Positions 8,405 to 17,574 of a stretch of 64,000 nucleotides of DNA are shown here, piece by piece. Every line of letters begins with the position of its first letter. The first letter of the stretch is position 1. The translations under genes and the position numbers were made by a program. The DNA is from Sphingobium sp. (GTDB taxonomy: Bacteria; Pseudomonadota; Alphaproteobacteria; Sphingomonadales; Sphingomonadaceae). The notes beneath the pieces are model-generated. The model did not search any database. It was not told the origin of the DNA and was given only the letters and a program-made list of their open reading frames with translations. The stretch covers positions 372,001 to 436,000 of the forward strand of contig JAGIAZ010000001.1 in the NCBI GenBank assembly GCA_017744605.1. Reading direction: 5' to 3'.

Positions 8405-10420
8405 GTGACTGAAATATTCACCTCCATTTTAGCCGGCGCCTTGGCTGAGGTTGCCAAGGCCGCGACCGTCGGCAACGTCGCCAACGCCGTTATCGGCAAT
8501 CGAGCGGATGCGCTGCTCCTGCGCTCAATCCGGGCGATATCCGCCGGATTCCGATATCTTTCAGGGTCGAAGGACGCCGCCAGTGCCGTTGTCATCGCCC
8601 GGTCCGTCGAAGCGGCCTTCCAGCGAAGCATGGCGCGTTATATCAAGACCATCGCCTTTCAGACCGCCGATCCCGACGAACAGGTGTTCGTGGCCGATCT
8701 CCGGCGCGCGACAAGGGCCGTTCGATCCGATGACGGCTTGCCCCACCTTGTCGGATTGGCGGATGCCGTGCGCCCGTTGCTCGCGGACATGCGACACCCC
8801 GAGACTCAGGTCGATTGCGACATCTCCACACCGCTCGTTCTCGCGCTCAGAAATTGGTGCGAGCACGCGGTCGGCCCCATGCCGGAAGCGTTCGAACGTC
8901 TCCTGACGGAAGCCGCGCCCGACGCCGGCCCGCCCTGGATTGCCTGCTTCCGCGATGAACTGGCCGCAGAATTGCTCAAAAATCCCGCCTTCGAGCGTCT
9001 GCTCATGGCAAGTAACCTGAGCGACGCGGCGGAGAGCGGCGCCGCCATCCGAACCCTTGCCCGTTCGCTGCAATCCAAGCTACATACAATGGATGCGACA
9101 CTGGTGGGTGTCGACACCAAAGTCGATCGGATCGCGCTGCATCAGGATGAGCAGCTTGCCCATTTACGCCAGCTCAACGCCCTTCTGTTCCAGTCGGGAA
9201 GTCCGCCCAGCCCCGAGATGTCGAGCCGCGTTTTAACGGGCGCGATGTTTGGGGCGAGCGGTCAGGCGATCTCGACCGCCTTGATCTTCGTGCAGATATT
9301 CGGAACCTATTCCCCGGTCGATGCCCTTGGACGCGAGACCAGATCGTCGCTGATCCGCGAAGCTCACGCACGGCTTGCGGAGGCGGCCGGCGAAGCAGCT
9401 TATGTCGGCAGGATCGACGGCGGTGAATTCGACATCATCATGCGCGACGTCGCGTCCTCAACCGATGCCACCCTGTGCTGCGACCGGATTGCGCAGGCCT
9501 TCTTATCTCCCTTCGATGCGGGAGGAACACCCATCCTGCTAAGGCCGAAAATGGGCGTTGCGATCTCGCCAGAGCATGGCTTCGCGCCCGAGGCCCTCCA
9601 ACGAAACGCGGATCTCGCCCTGCGCTCAGCGCTTGCTTACGGCTCCAAGGACATTGTCGTCTATGTTCCGGAGCTTCGCACCGATGCGCGCGACCGCAAG
9701 CAGCTCGAGATCGACCTACGGCGAGCGATCGAGGCGAACGAGCTCCATCTCGTGTTCCAGCCGGTCATAGAATTGGCCGGCCGGCGGCTTGTGGGCTATG
9801 AAGCCCTCGTTCGCTGGGTCCATCCGTCACGCGGCCCGATCTCACCATCGACCTTTGTGCCGATCGCCGAGGAGGCTGGCCTAATCGTCGCGATCGGCGA
9901 TTGGGCGCTGCGTACCGCGTGCGTTCACGCGACCCAATGGCCGGATGACGTTCGCGTGGCCGTCAACATCTCGCCTATTCAATTTGCCAATCCTGCTTTC
10001 CCCTCGGTTGTCATGAGCGCGCTTGCCGACACGGGTTTGTCTGCCGATCGGCTCGAACTCGAGATCACGGAGGGCGTCTTCCTAGCCGAAGGTCAGACCA
10101 CGTCCGAAACCTTCGCGGCGCTAAAAAAAGTCGGGACGCGGTTGGTCCTCGACGATTTCGGGACCGGCTATTCCAGCCTCGGCTATCTGAAGCAGGCGCC
10201 CCTGGACAAGATCAAGATCGATCAAAGTTTTGTGCGCCGCGTTTCCGTCGCTGGCGGCCGCGATGCGGCGATCATCAGATCGATCGTCGGGCTTGCCAAG
10301 GCGCTCGGCATGGAGACGACAGCGGAAGGTATCGAAACCGAAGACGAGCTCTTGCTCGTTGAGCAACTCGGCTGCACGTACGGCCAAGGATATTTCTTCG
10401 GTCGTCCGCATCAGGCGTGA
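8405..10420 (+). CDS. Cyclic-di-GMP phosphodiesterase (degenerate GGDEF plus intact EAL domain)
   Basis: This 671-residue protein starts at GTG. Residues 1-290 belong to no recognised family and are mostly helical. A GGDEF-like domain follows (about 280-425) whose active-site loop reads RIDGGEF, so diguanylate cyclase activity is unlikely. The C-terminal EAL domain (about 435-671) keeps YEALVRW near 465, VNISP, EITEG near 553, DDFGTGYSS near 583, KIDQSFV and TAEGIE, the residues needed for metal binding and c-di-GMP hydrolysis. It is the last gene of the plus-strand capsule block, 90 bases after the preceding gene, which suggests a link between c-di-GMP level and capsule output. No membrane segment is obvious. 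Confidence 0.88.
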   Translation: MTEIFTSILAGALAEVAKAATVGNVANAVIGNRADALLLRSIRAISAGFRYLSGSKDAASAVVIARSVEAAFQRSMARYIKTIAFQTADPDEQVFVADLRRATRAVRSDDGLPHLVGLADAVRPLLADMRHPETQVDCDISTPLVLALRNWCEHAVGPMPEAFERLLTEAAPDAGPPWIACFRDELAAELLKNPAFERLLMASNLSDAAESGAAIRTLARSLQSKLHTMDATLVGVDTKVDRIALHQDEQLAHLRQLNALLFQSGSPPSPEMSSRVLTGAMFGASGQAISTALIFVQIFGTYSPVDALGRETRSSLIREAHARLAEAAGEAAYVGRIDGGEFDIIMRDVASSTDATLCCDRIAQAFLSPFDAGGTPILLRPKMGVAISPEHGFAPEALQRNADLALRSALAYGSKDIVVYVPELRTDARDRKQLEIDLRRAIEANELHLVFQPVIELAGRRLVGYEALVRWVHPSRGPISPSTFVPIAEEAGLIVAIGDWALRTACVHATQWPDDVRVAVNISPIQFANPAFPSVVMSALADTGLSADRLELEITEGVFLAEGQTTSETFAALKKVGTRLVLDDFGTGYSSLGYLKQAPLDKIKIDQSFVRRVSVAGGRDAAIIRSIVGLAKALGMETTAEGIETEDELLLVEQLGCTYGQGYFFGRPHQA

Positions 10421-10510
10421 CAGACCGCGGGAGCGAACCGGAAAACGCCTCCGACTGCACGCGCAAAGCGCCACTTTCCCGGGTTCACTCCCTCAGCCCG
10501 GTGGGCATAT

Positions 10511-11233
10511 TCAGGTCGTGCGGCGACCGAATATGCGAACACCGTGATAGCCGCCGTGGTTGGTATGCTCGAGGAGCAGCACCTCAATACCGTGCCGGAC
10601 GGTCAGCGCCACGACCCGGGTGAGATCATAGTCATACATCAGGATCGCGCCCGACGGCGAGCTTTCCTCGCATAGCACGCGCATCGTCCTGCCGTCATAC
10701 ACGGCCTCGTCGGACATGGCCGTGATCGCCGATATCGGATTTCGATCGCGATAGATCGTGAGCTGGATCGAAATAACGCCGCCAGGCTTCAACCTGCCAA
10801 GGAGATCATCCAGGATGGCATAGCCACGCTCGGGAGGAATATGCTGGAAGACGATGATGGAATTGATCCAATCGAGATCTCGCACATCGACCGTGGAGGT
10901 GAACGTTATGTTGGCTGGCGCATTACGCCGCGCCTCCTCCAGCATGCCGGGGGAGATGTCGATTGCGAACACCTCCTGCGCGACATCGGCCATTCCGCGC
11001 GACAGCCGCCCGACACCACAACCAAAATCCAGGGCGCGATTCAGCGTGATTTCGCCGAAATGAGCGCGCAAACGACCCAGGAGGTAGGCGATTTCAACTT
11101 TGCCGGTTTGCCAGAATTCCGCGAGAATTTCCGGCGTCAAATTTCTTCTCAGGAAACGCTCGTGGCTGAGGACTCCGAAATACGGTTCTCCTTCGCCAAT
11201 CATTCTCCAGTCAGAATCGGTATCACGCCCCAC
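10511..11233 (-). CDS. Class I SAM-dependent methyltransferase
   Basis: This 240-residue protein carries the SAM-binding glycine motif LDFGCGVGRLSR near 65, then the acidic strand end VFAIDISPGML and the motif-III-like region RLKPGGVISIQL. This is a Methyltransf_11/25-type Rossmann enzyme. The start is GTG at 11233, preceded by AGGAG at good spacing and by an in-frame stop just upstream. It is the last gene of the leftward capsule block, about 110 bases after the preceding gene, and converges with the EAL gene. A role in methylating a capsule sugar or chain end is plausible but not shown. Confidence 0.75.
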   Translation of the reverse strand: MGRDTDSDWRMIGEGEPYFGVLSHERFLRRNLTPEILAEFWQTGKVEIAYLLGRLRAHFGEITLNRALDFGCGVGRLSRGMADVAQEVFAIDISPGMLEEARRNAPANITFTSTVDVRDLDWINSIIVFQHIPPERGYAILDDLLGRLKPGGVISIQLTIYRDRNPISAITAMSDEAVYDGRTMRVLCEESSPSGAILMYDYDLTRVVALTVRHGIEVLLLEHTNHGGYHGVRIFGRRTT

Positions 11234-11342
11234 GGATTACGCTCCTGCATCATAGAATTAGCCTGCTAACGCATGGCCGATGACAGTTCAGCGACATCAT
11301 ATGAGCGCGTGAAGCGTCCGCACCAGTGATTCTACGGAAGCC

Positions 11343-12335
11343 TCACATCTTCCTTGCAATATACTGATAAGCGATCCCAAATGGGGTGACACCTCCATCC
11401 GGAACGACCTCGAGCGGCACGAAGCCTTCCTCGCATAGCAGTTCAAGCATCGAAGCCTGATCGATGGCATGGATCTCGCCGGTCGGATCGCGCCCCTCAC
11501 CGGCCAGATATTGTGACGTATGATAGTCATACCCGTATAAGTACGAAGGTATTTGCAACACCGTCACGCCATTAGGGCGCATCGCCTTCAATAACCGCCT
11601 GACAATATCCATCATCATCGGCGGAGGCATGTATTGAAGGGCGCCAACCGCATATATTAAATCATATTCTGACAAACCATTGGCGATAGTGGCCACGCTA
11701 GAAACGGAAATATTGTTCAAATCGAGCGATTCCGTCGCGACATCGATTTGGCGAATATCCTTCTCAAGAGCCTCTATCACGTCCATTCTGGACGAAATTG
11801 GCCCGAGACCTCTGATCAGGCGATAAGCTTCGACACCCAGCACCGCCACGCTAATGGGCATAGCCGGGCGCAGGCCATATCGCTCAAGACACCGCAGGAG
11901 CGCCTCCGCCTCCCCGCGCCCCCTCTCAAGCGCGCTAGCGACATGCCAGCGATTGCTGCGCGCCTCATATGGACGCTCGTTTCGGCGCAGCCAGTGATCA
12001 TGGCGACCTAGCCCATTGTCACGCCATGCGGCAAAGGTGAGCGCGTATAGCGCGTCGAGTTCGGCCGGGCTGGCGGCGAGGTCGGTCCGAGGCTGACGAT
12101 GGGACTCCTGGACATCCGCGCACGCCTCGCCGACGCGCAAGCGCCGTGCCTCGGGGCACCCATAGAAGAGGTCGACAAGATCCCAGAGCGTAGGGCTCCC
12201 GGCGATGTGGCCGCCAGCGATGGCCACGCTCTCCAACTCGCGGCCGAGAAAGCGTTGATATCCCCGCGCGACGTCCTGGATGGTAGGCCGGCTCCCACTC
12301 TCATCCGCACGAATGGCGCCCGGATCCTCGCTCAT
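11343..12335 (-). CDS. Methyltransferase-like protein with DUF4214-like N-terminus
   Basis: The 330-residue protein begins with a helical segment containing GYQRFLGRELE, like the DUF4214 repeat found in glycan-linked proteins. The C-terminal 170 residues resemble a SAM methyltransferase fold: the order is IDVATESLDLNNI, then YDLIYAVGALQYMPP, then LKAMRPNGVTVLQIPSY. The glycine-rich SAM loop is not clear, so activity is uncertain. The ATG overlaps the stop of the polysaccharide export gene (ATGA at 12335-12332). Composition drops in the C-terminal half (11343-11800), which is more AT-rich than its neighbours. It is likely involved in modifying the capsule polysaccharide or its lipid anchor. 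Confidence 0.6.
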   Translation of the reverse strand: MSEDPGAIRADESGSRPTIQDVARGYQRFLGRELESVAIAGGHIAGSPTLWDLVDLFYGCPEARRLRVGEACADVQESHRQPRTDLAASPAELDALYALTFAAWRDNGLGRHDHWLRRNERPYEARSNRWHVASALERGRGEAEALLRCLERYGLRPAMPISVAVLGVEAYRLIRGLGPISSRMDVIEALEKDIRQIDVATESLDLNNISVSSVATIANGLSEYDLIYAVGALQYMPPPMMMDIVRRLLKAMRPNGVTVLQIPSYLYGYDYHTSQYLAGEGRDPTGEIHAIDQASMLELLCEEGFVPLEVVPDGGVTPFGIAYQYIARKM

Positions 12336-13477
12336 TGGGTCAACACCTTCGCGGTGTAGAAGGGTGAGAAGAACAGGCTCAGCACCTGGATCGCCTTCGT
12401 CGGGATGTTCGCGCCGGCATTGGCGATGTAAATCACATCGCGCGGACGCATCTCGAAACGCTGGGCGAGAAAATAGCTTTCCGGTCGGCGCATGTTGATC
12501 TTGTAGGCGACCGGCCGGGATGCCTCCGTCGGGGAACCGTCGAATTCGGCAGGCTCATAGCGGAAGACGAAAATCGCCGCCGGGTTCGCGCGCTCATCCA
12601 TCGGCCCGCCACTGCGGCCGATGGCCTCGACAAGCGATACGCGCGGGCTTTGGAACGGGATCTCCGAGACCTTGCCGGTCGCGCCCAGGATCGTGAAGGT
12701 GCGCGGCCGATAGGTCACCGAGACGCGGTCCTGAGGGAGAAGACGGAGGTCGTCGGGCGATCCGGGTTCGATGGAACTTAGCGGCTCCTCAGCCGACCGG
12801 TCGGCCCGGTTGATCTTCACCAGACTGTCGAGGCTGGGGTTGGCGGCACCGCCAGCGATCGCGACCGCATCGAGGATCCGTTCGCGCGCCAGGGTCAGCG
12901 GCAGGCGCCCAGGCTTCTTCACATCGCCCTGAACCACGACGGTATTGTTCACGTTCTCGCGGATCGCCACCATCACCTGCGGGTTTTCGGAATTTCGCCG
13001 ATATGCGGCGCTCAATTCGGCCGCGAGCTCATCCGGCGTCTTCCCGCCCGCTATGATATTGCCGACCCAGGGGATCGTGATACGGCCATCGCGCCCGACC
13101 ATCACCGGCGGCAGGTTCTCGCCATTGCTGGTCGCCGGCGTAAATCCCATCGAAGCGAGGCGTGAACCGAAGAGCGAGGCACCGACCTCATAGACGGTGA
13201 TCTGAAGCACATCACCCGGGCCGATCGTGTCCACCATACCATCGGTGGCAAGCAGCGCGAGACGCCCCTTCCCTGTCGTCGGAGATCGGGTGATCCGCAC
13301 AAGGGCTGCCTCATCCATGTCAACCAAATCGAAGTCGCCGAGTTCGCGTTGCGCGCGGGAAATCTCGCCCGCGGTTGGGCCGCTGGTCGGCAATGCGGCA
13401 CAGCCGCTCAGCGATATCGTGCCGATCAGGAGCAGGGTTGCCGTCAGGCGCTTGGCGCCGCGCGTGCGCGAGATCAC
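12332..13477 (-). CDS. Outer-membrane polysaccharide export lipoprotein (KpsD/BexD/Wza class)
   Basis: This 381-residue protein has a lipoprotein signal ending in the lipobox LSGC (Cys near 26). The polysaccharide export (Poly_export) domain begins near IGPGDVLQITVYEVG and runs through the segment DGRITIPWVG and the alpha-beta unit AGGKTPDELAAELSAAYRR. SLBB-type beta-grasp regions follow (NTVVVQGDVKKPG). The C-terminal helix (TKAIQVLSLFFSP) fits the amphipathic helix that spans the outer membrane in OPX proteins. It would form the export channel working with KpsE, KpsM and KpsT. It is flanked by a glycosyltransferase upstream and a methyltransferase-like gene downstream with ATGA overlaps on both sides. 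Confidence 0.9.
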   Translation of the reverse strand: MISRTRGAKRLTATLLLIGTISLSGCAALPTSGPTAGEISRAQRELGDFDLVDMDEAALVRITRSPTTGKGRLALLATDGMVDTIGPGDVLQITVYEVGASLFGSRLASMGFTPATSNGENLPPVMVGRDGRITIPWVGNIIAGGKTPDELAAELSAAYRRNSENPQVMVAIRENVNNTVVVQGDVKKPGRLPLTLARERILDAVAIAGGAANPSLDSLVKINRADRSAEEPLSSIEPGSPDDLRLLPQDRVSVTYRPRTFTILGATGKVSEIPFQSPRVSLVEAIGRSGGPMDERANPAAIFVFRYEPAEFDGSPTEASRPVAYKINMRRPESYFLAQRFEMRPRDVIYIANAGANIPTKAIQVLSLFFSPFYTAKVLTQ

Positions 13478-14865
13478 ATCAATTCTCCGGCGAGGACGGT
13501 CTGATTATCGGGAATGCCTTGAGGCCCGCGAGCCTCCGCGACCCGGGCGAGAATCCGGTGATGGATCGCGTCGATCCGATCGCAATATCGGTTCATGCTG
13601 AAATCTAGCGCTCGCTTGGCGCCCTCTGCCTTCAAATCGTCGCGTAATTGCGCGTTCGCGTCGATCTCTGCGAGCGCTCGACCGATCGCGCCGACATCAT
13701 AAGGATCGACCGTGAGGCTAGCGCCGCCCGCGATCTCCGGCAGCGCCCCTTCCGAGCCCACGACGACGGGCGTCCCGGCCGACATCGCTTCGAGCGCGGG
13801 CAGGCCAAAGCCTTCGTAAACAGACGGGAAGATGATCGCGCGCGCGCCGGCGACAAGCTGCTCGAGATGTTCGGCCGGAAGATAGCCGAGCCGCCGCAGG
13901 CGTCCCTGCTCGCGCGCGACCGCCGCGCCATCTCCGTTCAGAAGCTGGAGCTGGTCCTCCGAGCGCCAGGCCGTGGGCCCGGCGATGACCAGTGGCGTGT
14001 CGAGGCACGCGGCAAGATAAGCCTCGATCAGCCGCTTGACGTTCTTTTTCGGCTCGATCGCGCCGACGAACAGAAAATAGCCGCCCGCCTCCAGGTTGAA
14101 GAGCGCCCTGAGATTCCGCGCCAGCACCTCGGGCGGCAATGCCGCATGCCGGCGCGCCGGCAATGCCTGGTAGGTATTGGTCACATGATCGGGCGCGATC
14201 GGCAGATGCTCAAGGATGTCCCGGCGAGAATGCTCCGAAACGGTCAGGACATGCGCGGCTTCAGCGATACAGGCATGCAGCAGCCGCTCGTGATAGCGTT
14301 TGTCCTCAAGGCTCAGATAGGGCAACCGCAACGGCACCAGATCGTGGATCGTGTAGACATTCCGCGAGCCGATCATCCGTATCGGAATCGGATATGTCCA
14401 ATGCATGATGTCGGGTGGATTCGTCATGCTGACCGGCATCAGCGTCCCGAAACGCCGCAGGTAGCGCTGTCCAAGATTGAACAGCGCGTTGAATGTGACG
14501 AGGCGATCGAATGGCGGCATCATCTCGGTGACGCCTTTTCGGATGACGCGGCCGTTCATGGGCACGTCGACAAGGCGCCTGGTGCCGGGTCGAAGCATTT
14601 GACGGCGCAGGGAACGGAGCAGCGACCGGCGAGCAGGTGTTTCCTCGCGGGACTGGTCCGCTGCAAGCGCGGAAAAAAAGATCGTTTCCCGCTGCTGCGG
14701 TTGCACCACCGCCGGGACGTTGAGCCCATAGACCAGATCAATCGAGCGGCCGAGCTGGCGGCAAGCCTCTGCCAGCGAGCGCCCATAGGTCGCGACGCCG
14801 GTCCCCTGCCCCATCGCCAGATTGAAGCCGTCGATCCCGACGCGAATGGTCGACCGATCATTCAT
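13474..14865 (-). CDS. Glycosyltransferase family 4, capsule locus (second of tandem pair)
   Basis: The 463-residue protein has the GT4 C-terminal signature: GAIEPKKNVKRLIEAYL, then SVYEGFGLPALEAMSAGTPV with the E-x7-E motif, and GALPEIAGGAS. The N-terminal half contains MHWTYPIPI and YTIHDLVPLRLPYL, which recur in the preceding gene, so the two are tandem paralogues. It overlaps both neighbours by ATGA. It is a predicted cytoplasmic, retaining sugar transferase acting in capsule assembly. The donor sugar and linkage cannot be deduced. The N-terminal DGFNLAMGQGTGVATYGR matches the start of many sphingomonad GT4 proteins. Confidence 0.85.
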   Translation of the reverse strand: MNDRSTIRVGIDGFNLAMGQGTGVATYGRSLAEACRQLGRSIDLVYGLNVPAVVQPQQRETIFFSALAADQSREETPARRSLLRSLRRQMLRPGTRRLVDVPMNGRVIRKGVTEMMPPFDRLVTFNALFNLGQRYLRRFGTLMPVSMTNPPDIMHWTYPIPIRMIGSRNVYTIHDLVPLRLPYLSLEDKRYHERLLHACIAEAAHVLTVSEHSRRDILEHLPIAPDHVTNTYQALPARRHAALPPEVLARNLRALFNLEAGGYFLFVGAIEPKKNVKRLIEAYLAACLDTPLVIAGPTAWRSEDQLQLLNGDGAAVAREQGRLRRLGYLPAEHLEQLVAGARAIIFPSVYEGFGLPALEAMSAGTPVVVGSEGALPEIAGGASLTVDPYDVGAIGRALAEIDANAQLRDDLKAEGAKRALDFSMNRYCDRIDAIHHRILARVAEARGPQGIPDNQTVLAGELM

Positions 14866-16130
14866 GCTGGCACCTTGCTGTTCACGGTGCCCTGACCGAG
14901 CGTGTCCGCGTAAAGCGCGCGCAGCCGGCGGGCGTAGATTTCGGGGGTAAAATTCTTGCCGCGGTTGAAGCCAGCCGCACGGAGCCGGGCGCAGAGCGCG
15001 TCATCGCTTTCCAGACGCTGGATCTCCCGGGCCATCGCCGCGACGTCGTGCGGGTCCGCCAGAAGCGCGGCGTCGCCCGCGACTTCCGCGGTCGCGCCGC
15101 CATGTGAAGCGAGCACCGGACAACCAAGCGTCATCGCTTCGGCGATCGGCAGGCCGAAGCCTTCTGCCAGCGACGGGAACAACAGCGCGCGAGCCCGCCG
15201 CATCAGGCCGATCAGCTCGTTGCGCGGCACCCACGCCATCCGCCGCACTCCGACGAATTCGCGGAGGTCCGCTTCGACATCCTCCTCGCCATCGACCTCC
15301 GGCCCGACAATCACGAGCGGCAGTCCCGATCCGCTTTGCGCGTGCGCGCGAGCGAGGCGTCCCAGATTCTTCCGTCGCTCGACGCGGCCGCAAAAGAAGA
15401 AATAGCGCCCCGATCGCAGATCGTCCGGCAAAGCCGGATCGAATTGGAGCGGTGTTTCGATCGCCTGATAGGTGTTGGTCACCTTACGGGGATCGACACC
15501 GAGATGATCGATCACCGAGGCGCGCATCGTCTCCGAGACCGTCACGAACCCATGCGCCTGCCGCGCGATCGCCCGGAGAATCCCGCCATGCCGACGGCCG
15601 GGGATCGGCGTGAGGTCGGGGTGCGTGATCGGGATGAGGTCGTGGATCGTATAGAGGTTTTTCGCGCCGACGACATAGAGCGGGATCGGGTACGTCCAGT
15701 GCATGACCTCGGGGGTCCGGTCGAAAGTCACCGGCAGCGGGCGACCGTGGATGTTGAAAAAGACCTGCGCTTCCCGGAAAACGTCGGGCGCCAGCCAACG
15801 CACCGGGTCGGCGGCGTCATCGTGGCTGACCACGGCCGCGGCCCTGGGCGCGACGCGCGCGGCCGACAGCCACCGGGCAAAGCGCGGCCGTGAAATCTGT
15901 TCGGTCTGACGGCCGTCATCAAGGATCAGCGCCTTTGCCCCCGCACCCTCAAGGCAGGATGCCAGGACACGCGCATAGGTCGCCACGCCGGTCCCCGACT
16001 GGTCGAGGAGCATCCGGCTTTCGAGGCAGACCTGAACCGGAGCGCCACCGTTCAACGTCTCGACGCGCCGAACGAAATTCGGATCGTAGATCGAGAGCAG
16101 TCGTTCAGAGTTGGAAAGCTGGAACGTCAT
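14862..16130 (-). CDS. Glycosyltransferase family 4, capsule locus (first of tandem pair)
   Basis: The 422-residue protein shows CGRVERRKNLGRLARAHA, then SLAEGFGLPIAEAMTLGCPV with the E-x7-E motif, and GATAEVAGDAALLADP, typical of GT4. It shares MHWTYPIP and YTIHDLIPITHPDL with the next gene. The ATG at 16130 is preferred; an in-frame TTG at 16154 would add eight residues (beginning FLWGYNS) and is less likely. It is the first gene of a leftward four- to five-gene block (two glycosyltransferases, export lipoprotein, methyltransferases). The block diverges from kpsT across an 83-base gap, which probably holds promoters for both directions. Confidence 0.85.
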   Translation of the reverse strand: MTFQLSNSERLLSIYDPNFVRRVETLNGGAPVQVCLESRMLLDQSGTGVATYARVLASCLEGAGAKALILDDGRQTEQISRPRFARWLSAARVAPRAAAVVSHDDAADPVRWLAPDVFREAQVFFNIHGRPLPVTFDRTPEVMHWTYPIPLYVVGAKNLYTIHDLIPITHPDLTPIPGRRHGGILRAIARQAHGFVTVSETMRASVIDHLGVDPRKVTNTYQAIETPLQFDPALPDDLRSGRYFFFCGRVERRKNLGRLARAHAQSGSGLPLVIVGPEVDGEEDVEADLREFVGVRRMAWVPRNELIGLMRRARALLFPSLAEGFGLPIAEAMTLGCPVLASHGGATAEVAGDAALLADPHDVAAMAREIQRLESDDALCARLRAAGFNRGKNFTPEIYARRLRALYADTLGQGTVNSKVPA

Positions 16131-16213
16131 GGAATTGTAACCCCATAGGAACAATTGCCTTGACGGCTCCCGGCAATGCCGGAGAAATATCGTTTTCCGG
16201 AAGGACTGGCGCG

Positions 16214-16876
<663 letters not shown>

Positions 16877-17169
16877 AGTTACGGCTCGCATCGCCGAGTA
16901 CTCCGCAAATCCCGGTCCACCGTCGACGTGGCGCGAATTCGCCGTCCGGGTCTCTAATTGGATCAAAAGCCGACTTCCCGCAGACATGACGGGCGAGCGA
17001 ACGGTGCCTTCTCTTGCCCCCAAAGAATCGCAATCCGATTACCCGGCCTGATGATGAGCTTCGCTAGTGATTTCCCTAGCGGGATAAGAAAATCGCGCTG
17101 TCCAGAGGGGTTCAGCGCGCGCGGCCGTCACGCGATTGCAACAAGCAACACCTAGGCGCGGCTCGCGCA

Positions 17170-17189
17170 AATTGCGGTTTTCCGCAATG
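17170..17189. promoter_or_regulatory. Palindrome AATTGCGG-N4-CCGCAATG, possible operator
   Basis: The near-perfect inverted repeat has arms AATTGCGG and CCGCAATG around TTTT. Almost the same element, with a perfect second arm, occurs at 19271-19290 upstream of the AraC-type gene pair. Two copies of one palindrome in non-coding DNA 2 kb apart suggest a binding site for a dimeric regulator. The bound protein is unknown. Confidence 0.4.
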
Positions 17190-17300
17190 CCAATTTCGAA
17201 CGGAGGGGAGCCGCCCGACAAGACGCCCCGCAACAGTGCGCACCAATCGCGGATGACGGCTCCTGTGCCGATCCGCTCCCTTTCCGGTCCTGTCTTGTTC

Positions 17301-17329
17301 TTGCAATCTAGAGAGCTTCTGCGTAACAG
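17301..17329 (+). promoter_or_regulatory. Sigma-70-like promoter for the structured RNA
   Basis: TTGCAA at 17301-17306 and TAACAG at 17324-17329 are separated by 17 bases. Transcription would start near 17336, just before the folded region at 17348-17492. The match to the sigma-70 consensus is moderate, and the position is what makes it notable. Confidence 0.4.
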
Positions 17330-17335
17330 ATTTGC

Positions 17336-17492
17336 CGCGTGCGGAAACGCAGGCGGAGGCGTGGAAACCTCCTGAAAAGAGAGCCGGCAAGCTTAGGCTA
17401 CCGGGCAGCGGACGCGTATGTCCAAGGCCCAGCCTAAAGGCGTTCGCGCCTGACTCTTTTCAGGTTTCCAATGCCCGGTTCCCGCGGCTGCG
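17336..17492 (+). ncRNA. Candidate structured non-coding RNA, rod-like fold (6S-like shape)
   Basis: The plus strand can form one long nested hairpin. GGAAACC (17363-17369) pairs with GGTTTCC (17463-17469). TGAAAAGAG (17373-17381) pairs with CTCTTTTCA (17454-17462). CTTAGGCT (17392-17399) pairs with AGCCTAAAG (17431-17439). GGGC (17403-17406) pairs with GCCC (17427-17430). GGAC (17410-17413) pairs with GTCC (17420-17423). A central internal loop carries a small UUCG-capped hairpin on its 3' side (17439-17450). Outer pairs CGCAG (17348-17352) and CTGCG (17488-17492) extend the rod. The rod with a central bubble resembles 6S RNA, but I cannot name the family. It could also be the leader of the gene at 17575. 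Confidence 0.5.
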
Positions 17493-17493
17493 T

Positions 17494-17511
17494 CGTTCCA
17501 ACTTTGGAACG
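17494..17511. promoter_or_regulatory. Perfect palindrome CGTTCCAA-CT-TTGGAACG
   Basis: Eight-base arms flank a two-base centre, directly after the structured RNA and 63 bases before the 182-residue gene. It may be an operator for a dimeric repressor or a small RNA 3' hairpin. No T-run follows, so a simple intrinsic terminator is unlikely. Confidence 0.35.
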
Positions 17512-17574
17512 CGCTGTCGGCTGCCTGATTTCAGAGCATGTGTAACGAACCCTAGAGATCGTCTAAGGACGCTG

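Larger units (their letters stand above)
16877..17574 (+). other. Gene-free stretch with structured RNA candidate and palindromes
   Basis: This 698-base gap between kpsT and the 182-residue gene shows no convincing protein gene. It holds a 20-base palindrome at 17170-17189, a promoter-like pair at 17301-17329, a candidate structured RNA (17336-17492) and a perfect 18-base palindrome at 17494-17511. These are listed separately. The first 290 bases contain nothing I can assign. Confidence 0.6.

Noticed and set aside
16130-16154. TTG start for the first leftward glycosyltransferase
   Set aside because: It would add only eight residues; the ATG at 16130 gives the expected start.
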